This document shows, one piece after another, positions 32,901 through 43,794 of a stretch of 64,000 nt of DNA (position 1 is the stretch's first letter; each line of letters opens with the position of its first letter). The notes beneath the pieces were generated by a model, which worked only from the letters and a program-made list of their open reading frames with translations, was not told the origin of the DNA and did not search any database. The stretch comes from Trichobilharzia szidati. Lineage: Eukaryota > Platyhelminthes > Trematoda > Strigeidida > Schistosomatidae. The stretch lies in the NCBI GenBank assembly GCA_944472155.2, contig OX235271.1:99709256-99773255 (forward strand), in the 5' to 3' direction. Made by a program: the position numbers and the translations under genes.

Positions 32901-33021
32901 ATTCGATTGGTGCAGACTGAATTCTATCAGTCAGGTTTGCAGTGTAACCACCATTCTAGAAGGCTCACCATCAGGGTGCACTCTAAATTGCTGTCATTAG
33001 ATGGCTGGAGGTAAACGGCAG

Positions 33022-33072
33022 AAAATCTTTGATCTAGGTTTCGTGCTTGTTGGCACTCGTCAGTAAGACCTA
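33022..33072 (-). ncRNA. Hammerhead ribozyme core, intact boxes
   Basis: Minus: GGTCTTA-CTGACGA-GTGCCAACAAGCAC-GAAA-CCTAGATC-AAAGATT. CUGANGA and GAAA intact, stem II GTGC/GCAC, stem III only about three pairs. Stem I is partly lost. Confidence 0.7.
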
Positions 33073-33454
33073 TCTTCAATCTTGAAGGAATTCATGTCCC
33101 TTCCGAGATTCGAACTGGTATCACCGAGTTCTGCAGTCAGTGACGTCATCGTTGAGCTATTCGAGCTCGTGATTGACCTCCCCTAGGACACTAGGTAGCA
33201 ACTAGTGTCACTCAGTGATGGCCAGTCACCTGTCATGTTGACCATATTGCAAACTTGACTGACAGAATTCAGTCTACAGCAAACAAAGGACCAGATGAAT
33301 GACACCAGTTAGTATCCAATCAAAGTATCTAATACAGTCCTACAGGAGCCCAGTCGCAAGCATGAATAGCTCAGCAGTAACGTCACTGACTGCAGAACTC
33401 GGTGACACAGGTTTGAATCTCGGAAGGGACATGAATTCCTTCAAGATTGAAGAT

Positions 33455-33502
33455 AGGTCTTACTGACGAGTGCCAACAGTCACGAAACCTAGATCCAAGG
33501 AT
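33455..33502 (+). ncRNA. Hammerhead ribozyme core, intact boxes
   Basis: GGTCTTA-CTGACGA-GTGCCAACAGTCAC-GAAA-CCTAGATC-CAAGG. Stem II has three pairs after a GC-to-GT change; stem I CTT/AAG with a terminal mismatch. It is the plus-strand partner of 33022-33072. Confidence 0.65.
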
Positions 33503-33749
33503 TCCTGCTGATTGCCTCCAACCATCTAATAACAGTTTATTGTTTTTTCAACGACATCTGATACATTGTCATTTATTTTGACCGTTGTTTGAGATGGAAA
33601 AAGTCCTGTATCAACTGTTCATATTCTCTTCTTTTTTTGCCTTCCAGTAATACTTTTGTTGCTGTAGTATTTGATAATGCAACCAGCGCTTACAGTGGCA
33701 CATTACGGTTGTATTCCTTGCAGTACACAAGGCCACATTATTAACTGGG

Positions 33750-33985
33750 AAATTCTTTTTCTTTCTTTAGAGATCCGAGTGCAGTATGGGTTTTGATCCT
33801 TCAAGCTTTGAATTTCAAATAGCTCTTTGTTGTTATTTGATTTTACCAGATGAGTTAACTAACTTTACGCGCAATCTGTCTTCTTTTCTCGGCTTACTGC
33901 TATCTAGGCAAGGTTTAGAAATGTGTTAGCCAGGAGTCGAACTCTGTACCATTTGTGTAGCTGGTGAATATTTTACCCTTGAACC
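33750..33985 (-). repeat. SINE-B, old copy
   Basis: Minus: head GTTTCTGTGGTTCAAGGGTA, B box GAGTTCGACTCC, body AGCCGAGAAAAGAAGAC and a barely recognisable tail. Heavily mutated. Confidence 0.5.
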
Positions 33986-34470
33986 ACAGAAACACAAAGC
34001 ATTATCCACTACGCCACGAGGACCACTGGGAAGTAATTGCAAATAATTGTATTGATGAAGTGTATGTGCATGCGAAACCATTATCGATAAATCATTTGTT
34101 TCGTTTTCTCTCTACATGAGTGTACATTTTTATCAAAATGTTTACATTTAAAATTTATTAGAGGAATAAACGTGTTTAAATCTTTATCAAACTGGAAAAA
34201 GAATTTTTTTAAATTGTTTGTTTTTTCCGCTTTGGTGTACGTGTTTCACAGAAATAATTGTTCAAAAACAAAGTAAAATGTTTTTATTTTCAGAATAAGA
34301 TATTGATCTCACCTACGATTGATATTTTTAAAACTCGTAAATTTTTTATGCTTAGTTTTTATCACCGTCCCCATCCACCTCATCCTGCACAACAAAATAA
34401 AACAATAAAAATATCAGCTTTATTCTGGATGTTTAAACACGATACAGGATGCTCAGCATAATAAAGGTGT
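33986..34470. other. No gene seen
   Basis: AT-rich DNA. Confidence 0.5.
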
Positions 34471-34930
34471 AATTAGGGTTAGTGTGAAGTTTAGGGTTAG
34501 GGTCAGGATTAAGGTTGGTTTACACCTGGGGATAGATTTACAGTTAGTGTCATTTATTTTAATTTGTTTTATTATCCACATCTTCCTGGTAAGTAGTCGT
34601 CGATCCTCATACTGAAAACCACATTAATTCAACCGAGGGCTTTTGGGGAAGACTGCACAACTGGATAAGAGAGATAAACGATTCAGAGAAACAACTCATT
34701 TTCAGTCACCTAGCTGAATACATGTACAGAAACTAGTCTAACTTAGCAACTGATACTCCTTACTGTAACTGGAATATATTTTTAAATCATGTCAGAGAAA
34801 GATAACCTGTTTAATGTGTTTTCATGCATTTTCTTGTAAATATGAGTCATTTTTTGTGCGAAAGTCACTTATTTTTATGATTGGTCGGCTGAAGGTCACG
34901 CTTGCGTTCGCATCCCTTGGGACGCTATTG
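34471..34930. repeat. Second copy of the repeat with telomere-like units
   Basis: TTAGGGTTAG units at 34474-34530 and, 270 bp later, GAGAAAGATAACCTGTTTAAT and a GGTCACGCTTGCG block that parallel GAGAAAGATATCCTGTTTAAT and GGTCACTCGTGCC at 21385-21500. Same order and similar spacing at both sites. Confidence 0.45.
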
Positions 34931-35822
34931 TTGAACTTTGCACATAATATTTTCTCCCCGTATAGAATTTTCAAATAAATATTCGTCGACAGTATACTAA
35001 ATCGTGCCAGATCATTCCACTGAAATATAACTCACTCCTCTGAGATATTTCCTCTTCACATTTTCTTCTCAAAAAGTGCACAGCGGTAGGTTGTATGCTA
35101 ATTAAAAATTTGCACGAGTTCATGTTGCTAACCTAGGACATAATTAGAAGATTAAAACAACAAGAAACGGAGAAAAGTGGATATATTATTCTGTATAGGA
35201 ATTAAGGTAGCTCAGTGTTTTAAACAGACCGCCAGAAACTAATCTGGCCAATAACTGCCAAGTCAGGTACTCTAGTAGTTTACTTGTTAACCGGTACAAT
35301 GGAAGAAAGAAAATAACATTTAAGCCTATTGGAATTTGTACTTGTTAAAACTACACCTGTAATACTCTGAATATCTATAGGTGAACTAGCATATCAGTAA
35401 TTATTTGCTTTAGTATCAAGCTGTTTACTCTACACCTAAGTGTATTTCACTTTCTGCCAATGTGCACTACAATTTAATCAATATATGCGTATATACATGG
35501 AAAGATCTTTTTTAATATAACACTTACAGAAATTCTTTAAATTGGTATATTACGTATAATGCCATTCCACCATTACTTCATTGCTGGCCAATTTGCTAGA
35601 CATTAATTCCACCAGTTAGTGTTTATCTATCTAACAAGGAAAAGTAGATTACGATTGGAATGTCTGTAACTTGTAATGAAACTGTTAATTTAATCTGATG
35701 ATTTTTTGAAATCTTGTCTTAAATATGCTTCCCTTTCATTCTTGTTCATGTTTATTTATTACATCTCAACTGAAATTATCATTTTGTTTCAATGTAGGTT
35801 TAAAACATTTAGTACCTTTTAT
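34931..35822. other. No gene seen
   Basis: AT-rich DNA without recognised repeats. Confidence 0.5.
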
Positions 35823-36062
35823 AGCGTCGGTGGCGCAGCGGTAGAATGGTTACCGACCACGCATAAGGTCCGGAGTTCGACCCGCGACCGACGCATTCCA
35901 AAACTTCGCTAAGCCAGTAATAAGACTGATAAAGAGAGAAGGTTCGGCGTGAGGCTAGCAACCCCATTCCGTGAAAGTAAACACCACTGCTACCGAAATT
36001 TCAAAGCTCTAGCTTGAAGCCCTATGTTCCACAACGAATGTAAAGGAATAAAATAAAATAAA
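35823..36062 (+). repeat. SINE-B, full length
   Basis: Head GCGTCGGTGGCGCAGCGG, B box GAGTTCGACCCG, body GCTAGCAACCCCATTCCG, tail GAAGCCCTATGTTCCACAACG, AATAAAATAAAATAAAA end. Possible imperfect TSD (ACCTTTTATA / CCCTTTTGTA). Confidence 0.85.
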
Positions 36063-36454
36063 AAATTGTCCCTTTTGTAAATTTGGATAGTGTTGCTAGA
36101 AGACGGAGATTATCTTTAAAAAATGTGATGTGTTTGCACAATACATTTCGAACAATCCGATCACACATTTACTTGTCTAGACAGTTTTTATGAAAAATAA
36201 AGGCCAATTAAAACACACAAAGTGACAAAAAGGACTTAGAAATAATAGAAATAATTAACACCACGTTTGGTTATATAATCAGATAAGGATTACCAAGGTA
36301 GGTTAAGGGTAATAACAAATTGTTTTTGTACACACAGTGGGGAGGCAGGGCGGCTTAAGTTTATGAATAGCCATCACTTCAGGGAATTTCAATAAGCTCT
36401 CTTGACCGTTTTAAAAAAATAACCTTAAAAGCTGTTCTGACATCAGTCTAGTGG
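36063..36454. other. No gene seen
   Basis: AT-rich DNA. Confidence 0.5.
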
Positions 36455-36520
36455 TTCATATTGATCATGCATTTATTCCCCTTGATGAATTTGAATAAAG
36501 CAAGAACAAAAGTGGTTTGT

Positions 36521-36570
36521 GCAGAATAATATGGTACCATCATTTATTTCGTAGGCTTCTCATCAGCTGC
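36521..36570 (-). ncRNA. PLE hammerhead, left terminus
   Basis: Minus: GCAG-CTGATGA-GAAGCCTAC-GAAA-TAAATGATGGTACCATATTATT-CTGC. Conserved boxes intact, stem I GCAG/CTGC, stem III built on the ATGGTACCAT palindrome; stem II weak. Confidence 0.65.
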
Positions 36571-36949
36571 TTACAGCCCAAATAAATTATGAGGTTTGCG
36601 TACAGAAAAGTTTTAACATACTTGCAAATTTTTACATGTTGCCAGTTGACAAAAAGTTCCACAGTAAGTGAACAGTGCTCAGAAAATTGCGCTTATATAG
36701 TTTTTACACTGGTAGTTCAAGTTTAAACAAAATAGATGTATGCATACAGTGGTAAAAGAGTTACGTAATAAAGACGAAATAGATAGATAGATAGATAGTT
36801 AGATACAGAGTGACTAATAAATTAGGTAACAATGTACTGAGTTCAACTCAAATCATAGAAACAAGAGACAAGCAAAATTACAGAATATAAAAGGGGGTGA
36901 GGTTAAAGACAAGGATTACGTAATCAGATGAGAGAATAAAGACATTCAG

Positions 36950-37138
36950 TTACCAGGGCAAAGAGAGATTAATAACTTCTTCTTTCTGAACACATAAATC
37001 TGGTTTCAAGCGTTTGATAGAGATTGCTTCGGCAAACTTGAGGAGAATGGAACTCCTTTGTCTATTGATAATTTTAAAGGATTTCTCGATTTCTACCTCA
37101 TGACCCGTGTCGAGAAGATATCTATTGTATGCATACAT
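36950..37138 (-). pseudogene. PLE GIY-YIG endonuclease, C-terminus only
   Basis: 62 codons: NRYLLDTGHEVEIEKSFKII, NRQRSSILLKFAEAISIKRL, KPDLCVQKEEVINLSLPW. The catalytic half is missing because the inverted terminus begins here. Very similar to 8240-8441. Confidence 0.85.
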
Positions 37139-37303
37139 CTATTTTGTTTAAACTTGAACTACCAGTGTAAAAACTATATAAGCGCAATTTTCTGAGCACT
37201 GTTCACTTACTGTGGAACTTTTTGTCAACTGGCAACATGTAAAAATTTGCAAGTATGTTAAAACTTTTCTGTACGCAAACCTCATAATTTATTTAGGCTG
37301 TAA

Positions 37304-37353
37304 GCAGCTGATGAGAAGCCTACGAAATAAATGATGGTACCATATTATTCTGC
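37304..37353 (+). ncRNA. PLE hammerhead, inverted right terminus
   Basis: Identical in the core to 36521-36570 but on the plus strand. Both boxes intact. Transcription across the element from either side would yield a hammerhead-ended RNA. Confidence 0.65.
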
Positions 37354-37519
37354 ACAAACCACTTTTGTTCTTGCTTTATTCAAATTCATATTGATCACAT
37401 GTTTAGGTATAGAAGAAGTTAGTAGTCTGCCTCCTGCATCTATCGATTTTATAAATTCATCTGTTTTTCTGGCACCCTGACTTGGCAAGTATATGTGTGA
37501 TCAGATTGTTCGTGATTTA

Positions 37520-37765
37520 GCGCCACTCTCAACAAAGTTAGAATTCAAGGGTTATTGAATTCCTGCCCAAGTGGCTGAATGGAAAACTAGTTTAGTCTTA
37601 TAACCTGAAAGTCCATGGTTCGATCCCTGATGGTGTCGTTGGTATGCACTACTGGAGACTTCACAACTAAGATGAAAGAGCTCTCCAGTGCCTCCTAGTT
37701 TTCAATTATCTTTACCTGATATCGGTTCATGACTAGATCTACACTGAAGTTAATGGAAGTCACTA
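37520..37765 (+). repeat. SINE-D, plus copy
   Basis: tRNA-like CAAGTGGCTGAATGGAAAAC, B box GGTTCGATCCC, then a damaged hammerhead (CTGGAGA-CTTCACAACTAAGAT-GAAAGAGCTCTC-CAGTGC) and TCTTTACCTGATATCGG. Confidence 0.65.
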
Positions 37766-38149
37766 CAAAAACGCATACATAATCTAAATATCACTTTACT
37801 GTCTGATGATTTAGTTTATCATCATTATTATTATTGTGTTTATTCATAATTATTGTTATCATTATTTAAATTTGCATTTTTTTATACGGATTTTATATAA
37901 ACCCTAGTATTTATCCATTGTGTGCATTTAGTCTGATTAGGTCATTTTTCACACTTATAGGGTAATTCTGACTTCCGGTTTTCTTAATCTACACTTGTGC
38001 ATTCACTTCTGATTACACCACACACACCACACTTTTCTAGAACACAATTACCAGTATTTAGTTGGCTTTATTGATATATATATATATATACTATTGTTCA
38101 CTATTGTGAAGCTCTTGACAGTGATTCGTCGAAAGTAATTGTTAATTTG
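37766..38149. other. No gene seen; short (AT)n near 38070
   Basis: AT-rich DNA. Confidence 0.5.
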
Positions 38150-38290
38150 GTTTACGGTGACTAACAGTGGAATCCAGAATGCTTGTTTCATATTATATGT
38201 GACTCATCTAATAGATGTACCTGCATCTCCTACTGAGACCCTTCTCATCACCGAAATCAATAGTCTCTGTTGATGACCGAATAACATGGT
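38150..38290 (-). repeat. Sm-alpha-like hammerhead retroposon, half copy
   Basis: Minus: GGTCATCAACAGAGAC..., CATCTATTAGATGAGTCACATATAATATGAAACAAGC, CTGGATTCCACTGTTAGTCACC. The tail and spacing match 42366-42514 but the core is mutated (AGATGAG, ATGAAAC). Confidence 0.6.
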
Positions 38291-38654
38291 GTTAACTTTC
38301 GTATATCGTCTAAGCATCATTACAAGTTGTTTACATCTCAGAAGAAACCGAGAATTTCTGTTCAACATAAGGCAGTCAGTGATTAATACGAAATTACTTA
38401 AACAAACGCACTCAATGGATTTTATCTTTACTCACTCATAAAAAATATACTAGTGTGGTTGGGAAAAGTGGCAGTCTGGTCAATAAATAGTGCCACCTTA
38501 TCTCATCTAGTGAACTGTGATCACCACATCAAAATAGGAGTTGTAATTACAGTGTCCTAAAAGTACATTTATCCTCTCTGTTTACTTAGACGTGTTGTAA
38601 CGACATTAGAGACGTAATCATCTCGTATTTTCATATATTTTATCTTCTATAGTT

Positions 38655-38890
38655 TGGTTTGTAAGGGTTAGTTTTGTTTTTACAATTTGATCGCGGATTG
38701 ATATCAGTTAGAGAACCATTGAAAACAAGCAGGGAGTACTGGACAGCTGTTTCATCCTAGTTTGGGAATCATCATCAGTACGCACCCATTGCCACGGTTC
38801 GAACACAGGACCTTCCGGTTACAAGGCAAGCTCGTATACCATTCAGCCACTGGGACCGGATTCAATGGCTCATGAATTTTATCACATTTT
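38655..38890 (-). repeat. SINE-D, minus copy
   Basis: Minus: CCCAGTGGCTGAATGGTATACG (A box), GTTCGAACCG (B box), GTACTG-ATGATGA-TTCCCAAACTAGGAT-GAAA-CAGCTGTC-CAGTAC and the outer end AATCCGCGATCAAATTG. Stem I has six pairs. C3 of the core is A. Confidence 0.75.
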
Positions 38891-39685
38891 ATCACATTCC
38901 ACACATTAACAGTCTTTTGCCGCCTTTCTTACTCCTTTTTACCTAGCTCACATAATGCAATTCTTGTTAATTTATCATTGTTACTGTTTTTTATCATCCC
39001 TGAAATTCTCATTCAGTATATCCCACTTGTTTCTCTGCAGTAGTCACATTTTCTCATACTACAGACTGTAATTCGTCTTTCGAAACGTATACTTTTGTCG
39101 ATTTTAAGTTCTCAGACACATTATTTTTACAAATCTCATATATATTCTAGAATCGACGTCATTATCAATATTGGTGTTTTTAAACACTATCGATTCGTTA
39201 AATAAGATCATTTGGATTTGAAAGATAATCAAATCTAACTATTATTCATCTTGTGCTTGTACAACAACGCAGTTACTGACGTGATTCTGATTTGTGTTTA
39301 CTGATTACTGTATTTTGGCATTAATGGGTTTTAAGTGTATAGTGTACAGAAGAGCCTTTTGAAAACGATTGCTTACCCTAATTATTCTTGTTCTAGAGGA
39401 AATCATAATCCTTACATAGATTTTACAGTTTGCAATTAATGTAATCCATTGTCTATTTTTACTCTTTTGTTCGTTTTATTTTTTTTAGCTTCTTAGATTC
39501 GCCTCAACATTCTCACCTACTTTTTCAGTGACTTCTTCATTGACACAAAAATTATCCGTGCTTCTGTGAAGAAACTACTTACATCTGTTTATAAGTGAGA
39601 CACATTGTACAAGCTCTTTGCTGGTGTATGTACTGAAATTTGGATAACATAATTTGGGGTTCATCAGGTTAGATGTCATTGGCCG
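38891..39685. other. No gene seen
   Basis: AT-rich DNA. Confidence 0.5.
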
Positions 39686-39689
39686 GTGG

Positions 39690-39925
39690 TGGCCCTACAT
39701 TTAGCAGATTTGGCAGAAGTTAGAATTCATAGGCTAATGGATTTTGTCCCAGTGGCTGATTGGTCAACAGGTTTGCCTCATTTCTTCAGTCACCGATGGG
39801 GTCATGGAAGCAGGCTGCTGAAGAGTCCTAAGCTAGGAAGAAATAGCTGCACAGTACTCCCAGGTTTTCAGAGGTCCTCTAATTAATGTCAGTGCAACAT
39901 TCAACTTGAAATCTATCACATCCTT
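39690..39925 (+). repeat. SINE-D, plus copy
   Basis: CCCAGTGGCTGATTGGTCAAC head, CTG-CTGAAGA-GTCCTAAGCTAGGAA-GAAATAGCTGCA-CAGTACTCC hammerhead region. CUGANGA and GAAA intact, stem II TCCT/AGGA, but the cleavage triplet is lost. Confidence 0.65.
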
Positions 39926-39929
39926 GTGA

Positions 39930-41464
39930 ACTAGTACTTGATAATTTGTGCGAATCTACGCTGAAACATCGAGCATTCCACCTGATTTATGAAGCACCAA
40001 TCAAATATTCCTCTTGTCTCAGTAAACTTTTTCCCTACCGAATTTTCCTTAAAGTATGGGATTTAGGAGGATGTGGTATAAAAAGGATATAAGATAACTG
40101 TGATTAGATGGAAATAATCATTTTCTTTTCAATCAAACCCTTTGTCAAGGTCAAACATATTCGCTGTAAATCAGACGATTGGACAACATCTTTCTGAACA
40201 TAGAGTTTACACGTTTAAATGTTTTATATGTTGAAATTTGATCTTTTAGTGTGTATTCTGAATCAAAGTAATTCAACCAAATCAATATGATTGAACATTT
40301 AATGGATGTGATAAGAGCGATGCTTATCAAAATAACCAGTTTTTTTTATCGCATTACCACTGTTTCATGAAATCAATACTTACTAATGGAAATAGAAAGA
40401 AATTTTTTTCAGTAACCAGCAATACCCAAGGGGCTAAATAACTAAATTGGTTGAAATTTGGTAGCCAACCTGCATTCATAAATCACTCTTATATGAGGTC
40501 ATTCATCAAAGATAATTTCAATACTGATTAGAATCTCTGATCGGGAGAGGTTCTGCTCACCTCACTGCGCCATATATACTTTGCTTATGTTTAAAACAGG
40601 GGTAAAGTCAATGAGATTTAGGGATTTCTGTTTATTGATATCAAAATAGATATGTCGTAGAATCTATAGCTGTGTTATGTCACCTAGCTTGGTGACATAA
40701 TGTATACATATTTGATAGGTTTCGACATATATATATCAATACAAGTCAAACAAAACTGAAGTAATCATGTCCAAATTTCAGGACATTTATTGTTTCATAT
40801 CTTTGTATAGCCTAACATGTGCGGAACGCTGTTATCCAAAAGCAAGCACAAAGAATGATGTTTTAACTGGCATTTGGATGTCTTAGCTCAAACGTAGAGT
40901 GCCAGGACAGTCAGTGGTTTGAAAGTCACTGACCGGATTTTATTCTATTTTGTTTCACTTACAGTAATTGCAGTCTGCCATTTCAATGCTATCTCAGATA
41001 ATCTCGGCAACAAAAATTAAGTAATAGAAAGATAAAACAGCTTGAAAGACTTGACAGTAAGTAACATTTCGATCGGTTATCCATCAAATATATAAAACTG
41101 CGTGAATTAGAAATCAAGGAAAATCAATCAAATGTATTTGAATAAACACTGTAACATTGTATACCTGCTAATTCACCCTAAAAGATAATATCCATCACCT
41201 TGACATCAGAATAAAAGACCTAAAATCTTGGTGTTATAATCGGAAATATGAAATGTATATGAAATATATCACCCAACTGTCTCATGAATGAAAAAGTCAA
41301 GCAAAATAAGCAGGATTTCTTCACTTTCAACACGATCATTTAGTCAGTCTTGTCCTTTAACCGACTTAAACTTCTCTCTAAAAAGGCCTACCTCTAACAG
41401 TGTTGTAATCCGTGTTATGTATGTGTATATGTATGCCTTCCTATATTATTAGGCGTTGTGACGC
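39930..41464. other. No gene seen
   Basis: AT-rich DNA with no recognised coding or repeat features. Confidence 0.5.
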
Positions 41465-41645
41465 AATACATATACCGGAGAAATGGAAAAGTGCAACAAA
41501 TAACAAGAGGGAGGGAGAGGAAATATATAAAGCAGATTAGGAAACTGTGTGAATAAACTGATATGATTATGAGCAGTAAATTGTGCTCGAATTAATACTG
41601 CATCATTGTGTACTTTATCAAATAAATTTATCTAATATGCGTCCC
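41465..41645 (+). mobile_element. PLE (FIEST subfamily) 3' end
   Basis: Begins with a damaged IPEKWK (IPEIWKI elsewhere) and continues with CTGATATGATTATGAGCAGT, AAATTGTGCTCGAA and TACTTTATCAAATAAATTTATC, the 3' end found at 53345-53455. Confidence 0.65.
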
Positions 41646-41699
41646 TTCCTAATGCTTGTTAAAAGTAACAGTGTACTGGTAGCTAATTATTATAAACAA

Positions 41700-41900
41700 T
41701 CAATTCAGACGAGTGCTGGACTAACAAAAAGACCCTAAAAGATCTGGATTTCACAGATGATTTATATCTTGTCTCCAACAAATTCGAAAGTATCCAAACA
41801 AAAAAATAATAACTTGACAGAAAAAGCAGCCAAAACAGAACTTTAGGTAAACGCAGAAAAGTCATTGTCATCATGTAATTCATTAACTTCGAAGACTAAA
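41700..41900 (+). pseudogene. RTE-type LINE: reverse transcriptase catalytic region, scrap
   Basis: With frame breaks: DLDFTDDLYLVSNKFESIQT, LTEKAAKTEL, VNAEKS. This corresponds to the LDFADD catalytic motif and the following GLKVNxEKTK block of RTE-type RTs (F-A-D-D is F-T-D-D here). No other LINE part is nearby. Confidence 0.65.
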
Positions 41901-42020
41901 GAAAGTTAACTTTTCACCAATATTCATACAATTTATACTTATAAATGTGAATGCGAAGTTAAAAGCAACAGCTTAATAACTTAAGGAGAAAGTAAATGGA
42001 AACTTGACAATTATTCTCTC

Positions 42021-42650
42021 TTGAAGTAAACTGGTGGATGGTGACTAGCAGTGGAATCCAGGATAACGCACATTTCGTCCAATTTTGGACTCATCATCTG
42101 GAAGTACCTTCATTCTCCAGTCAATGAATGATGATGTTCTCACTGAGGCTCAAACCCAGTACCCATAGATTTTAAACGCCAAAGCGTTATCCAATTGACC
42201 AGCCGGGCCACGAAAGCCACCTCTCTCTTGTGAAACGCGTGTATCAGTAATTATTTAATTTAATTTGCACTTTCCCGTTGACTGATTGGACTGAAGTGCT
42301 CGGCCTCAGGTTGACATGTTGGCTCCTTGTGCATATGCTTTAAAGATATCTGATTGGCGTTCGAAACTATGGATATTGGGTTCCAACCTCAGTGAGAACA
42401 CCATCATTCACTGACTGGAGAATGCAGGTACTTCCAGATGATGAGTCCAAAATTGGACGAAATGTGCGTTATCCTGGATTCCACTGCTAGTCACCATCCA
42501 CCAATTGACTTCAAGTCAAATAATCAGACATCTTCGAAGCATCTGCACTAGTAGCCAGCATGTCAACCTGAGGCAGAGAACTTCACTTCAATAAATCAAC
42601 GGGAATGTGTAAAATGAATTAAATAATTACTCTGTCTGTTTACAATGATA
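42021..42650. mobile_element. Palindromic Sm-alpha-like hammerhead retroposon
   Basis: Arms 42021-42168 (minus unit) and 42366-42514 (plus unit) are complementary with few mismatches. Each arm holds a tRNA-like part (minus unit: CTGGTCAATTGGATAACGC A box, GGGTTTGAGCC B box), then the hammerhead CCAG-ATGATGA-GTCCAAAATTGGAC-GAAA-TGTGCGTTATC-CTGG. Stem II (GTCC/GGAC) and stem I (CCAG/CTGG) are intact; C3 is A in both arms. The centre is repeated in inverted form at 42540-42650. Same layout as 7036-7495. Confidence 0.8.
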
Positions 42651-42774
42651 TCAAATTCTTGAAGCTTTTCATCGAAAAATATGCTGCGAAATATCACTAA
42701 AAATCAACCAAACCTAAATTTTCAAGTATCGGCTTTGTAGGGATTTTTGTTTGATTTCATGAAGGATTTCATCA

Positions 42775-42985
42775 TGAGCTGACATCAGTTAGAGGAGTTG
42801 GAATTCAAGGACCACTGGATCGGGCCCCAGTCGCTCAATGGTCTACGAGAAGGTCCTGGTTTCGAACCCCGGTGGGTACGTACTGATGAAGAGTCCCAAG
42901 CCGGGACGAAACAGCTGGTCGTCCAGTACTCCTAGGTTTTCCAGTGGTTCTCTAACTGATGTCAGCTCATGATGAAATCATCCAT
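42775..42985 (+). repeat. SINE-D, plus copy
   Basis: CCCAGTCGCTCAATGGTCTACG, B box GTTTCGAACCCC, GTACTG-ATGAAGA-GTCCCAAGCCGGGAC-GAAA-CAGCTGGTCGTC-CAGTAC. Five-pair stem II (GTCCC/GGGAC), six-pair stem I, GAAA intact; again A in place of C3. Confidence 0.75.
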
Positions 42986-43441
42986 AAAATTAAACCTAAA
43001 TTGTTTTTATTTTATAAATAATGAAGATCTCATTTCATTTTAGCTTGAGAAATACTGAACAGTTGCTCTATTCTAGCTTGAGATTCTTGAACATTGTGAA
43101 GCCATTATCTTATAAAAGATTCAGCTCAGGATTGAAGCTGGGATTCATTCAGATTTTAGACTTCAACTGTGCACATGAATATGTCCATACTTTGTGAGTA
43201 AATGTGTGCATCTGACCTTCACATAAAATAAAAATAATAATAATAAGTGTATTGTTGTTAGTGAGTTGCAATGACCTAATTTTGTTTTCATATGACCTTT
43301 AATATTTTAATAACAGTTACCTTTGTGTATTCATAACTTTCACCTTTTGCATCAAGTAAATTGTCTCGTGACTATCTAATTAAAATTGGTTAGTTAATAT
43401 AAATTCATTACAAAATTTAAATTAAGTTTAGTGTAAAGTAG
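42986..43441. other. No gene seen; decayed SINE-D scrap near 43040-43140
   Basis: Minus reading of 43030-43100 resembles a SINE-D hammerhead arm; the rest is AT-rich. Confidence 0.4.
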
Positions 43442-43794
43442 TGTAACGACAGAAGACAAGGGCCAGGCAACAGATCATTTATTGAGAAAATCAAGAGGTA
43501 TTTATAGATTTTTATGTGCATTATTATAAGCTTTATTGTTAGCGGAGAAGCAAACTCTTCTGATTGATTGTTTTCTTGCTGAAGGTTATTCTGTTATCTC
43601 TTTGTGGCCGTTTCTCAGAAAATCAAGTCATATATCTGTGAATCATATTTCCACACTTTAACTCCTCTGTGATTGGCTGGTGATTTTCTCAAGGTTAAGC
43701 TTTGTTATTGTTTTTCTCATGACCCTGATTCGGGACGTGAACATTGACGTAAATTGTTGTCTACAATTTTGGCTTGCAGACAGCTCTCACCACA
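43442..43794. mobile_element. Solo LTR of a Gypsy-type element
   Basis: TGTAACGACAGAAGACAAGG at one end and GACAGCTCTCACCACA at the other; 353 bp. Aligns over both halves with the split LTR at 24021-24851 and, with about 90 bp fewer, with the 263-bp LTRs at 59030 and 59715. By comparison with the latter, element orientation is minus. No clear TSD. Confidence 0.8.

Larger units (their letters stand above)
32905..33545. mobile_element. Palindromic hammerhead retroposon (SINE-C type)
   Basis: Two SINE-C units in head-to-head orientation: minus at about 32990-33190, plus at about 33355-33540. Each has a tRNA-like part (plus: ATAGCTCAGCAGTAACGTC as A box, GGTTTGAATCTC as B box), a hammerhead and the end TGCCTCCAACCATCTAAT. 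The centre contains GACTGACAGAATTCAGTCTAC, which is itself an inverted partner of 32908-32960. The whole can fold into a long hairpin of about 180-bp arms. Confidence 0.75.
36468..37384 (-). mobile_element. PLE flanked by inverted hammerhead termini, with TSD
   Basis: A 13-bp duplication TTCATATTGATCA lies at 36455-36467 and 37385-37397. The element reads on the minus strand: an endonuclease C-terminus (36950-37138), a 3' UTR and the hammerhead terminus at the left end. Its 5' side (37129-37384) is an inverted copy of that same terminus: about 260 bp are complementary almost base for base to 36481-36745. The element is therefore a 650-bp core inside a long inverted repeat. A GATA repeat sits at 36779-36800. 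Confidence 0.9.

Noticed and set aside
39686..39886. 66-codon ORF with a plausible mixed composition
   Set aside because: It lies wholly inside a SINE-D copy, whose tRNA-like and hammerhead sequence produces it.
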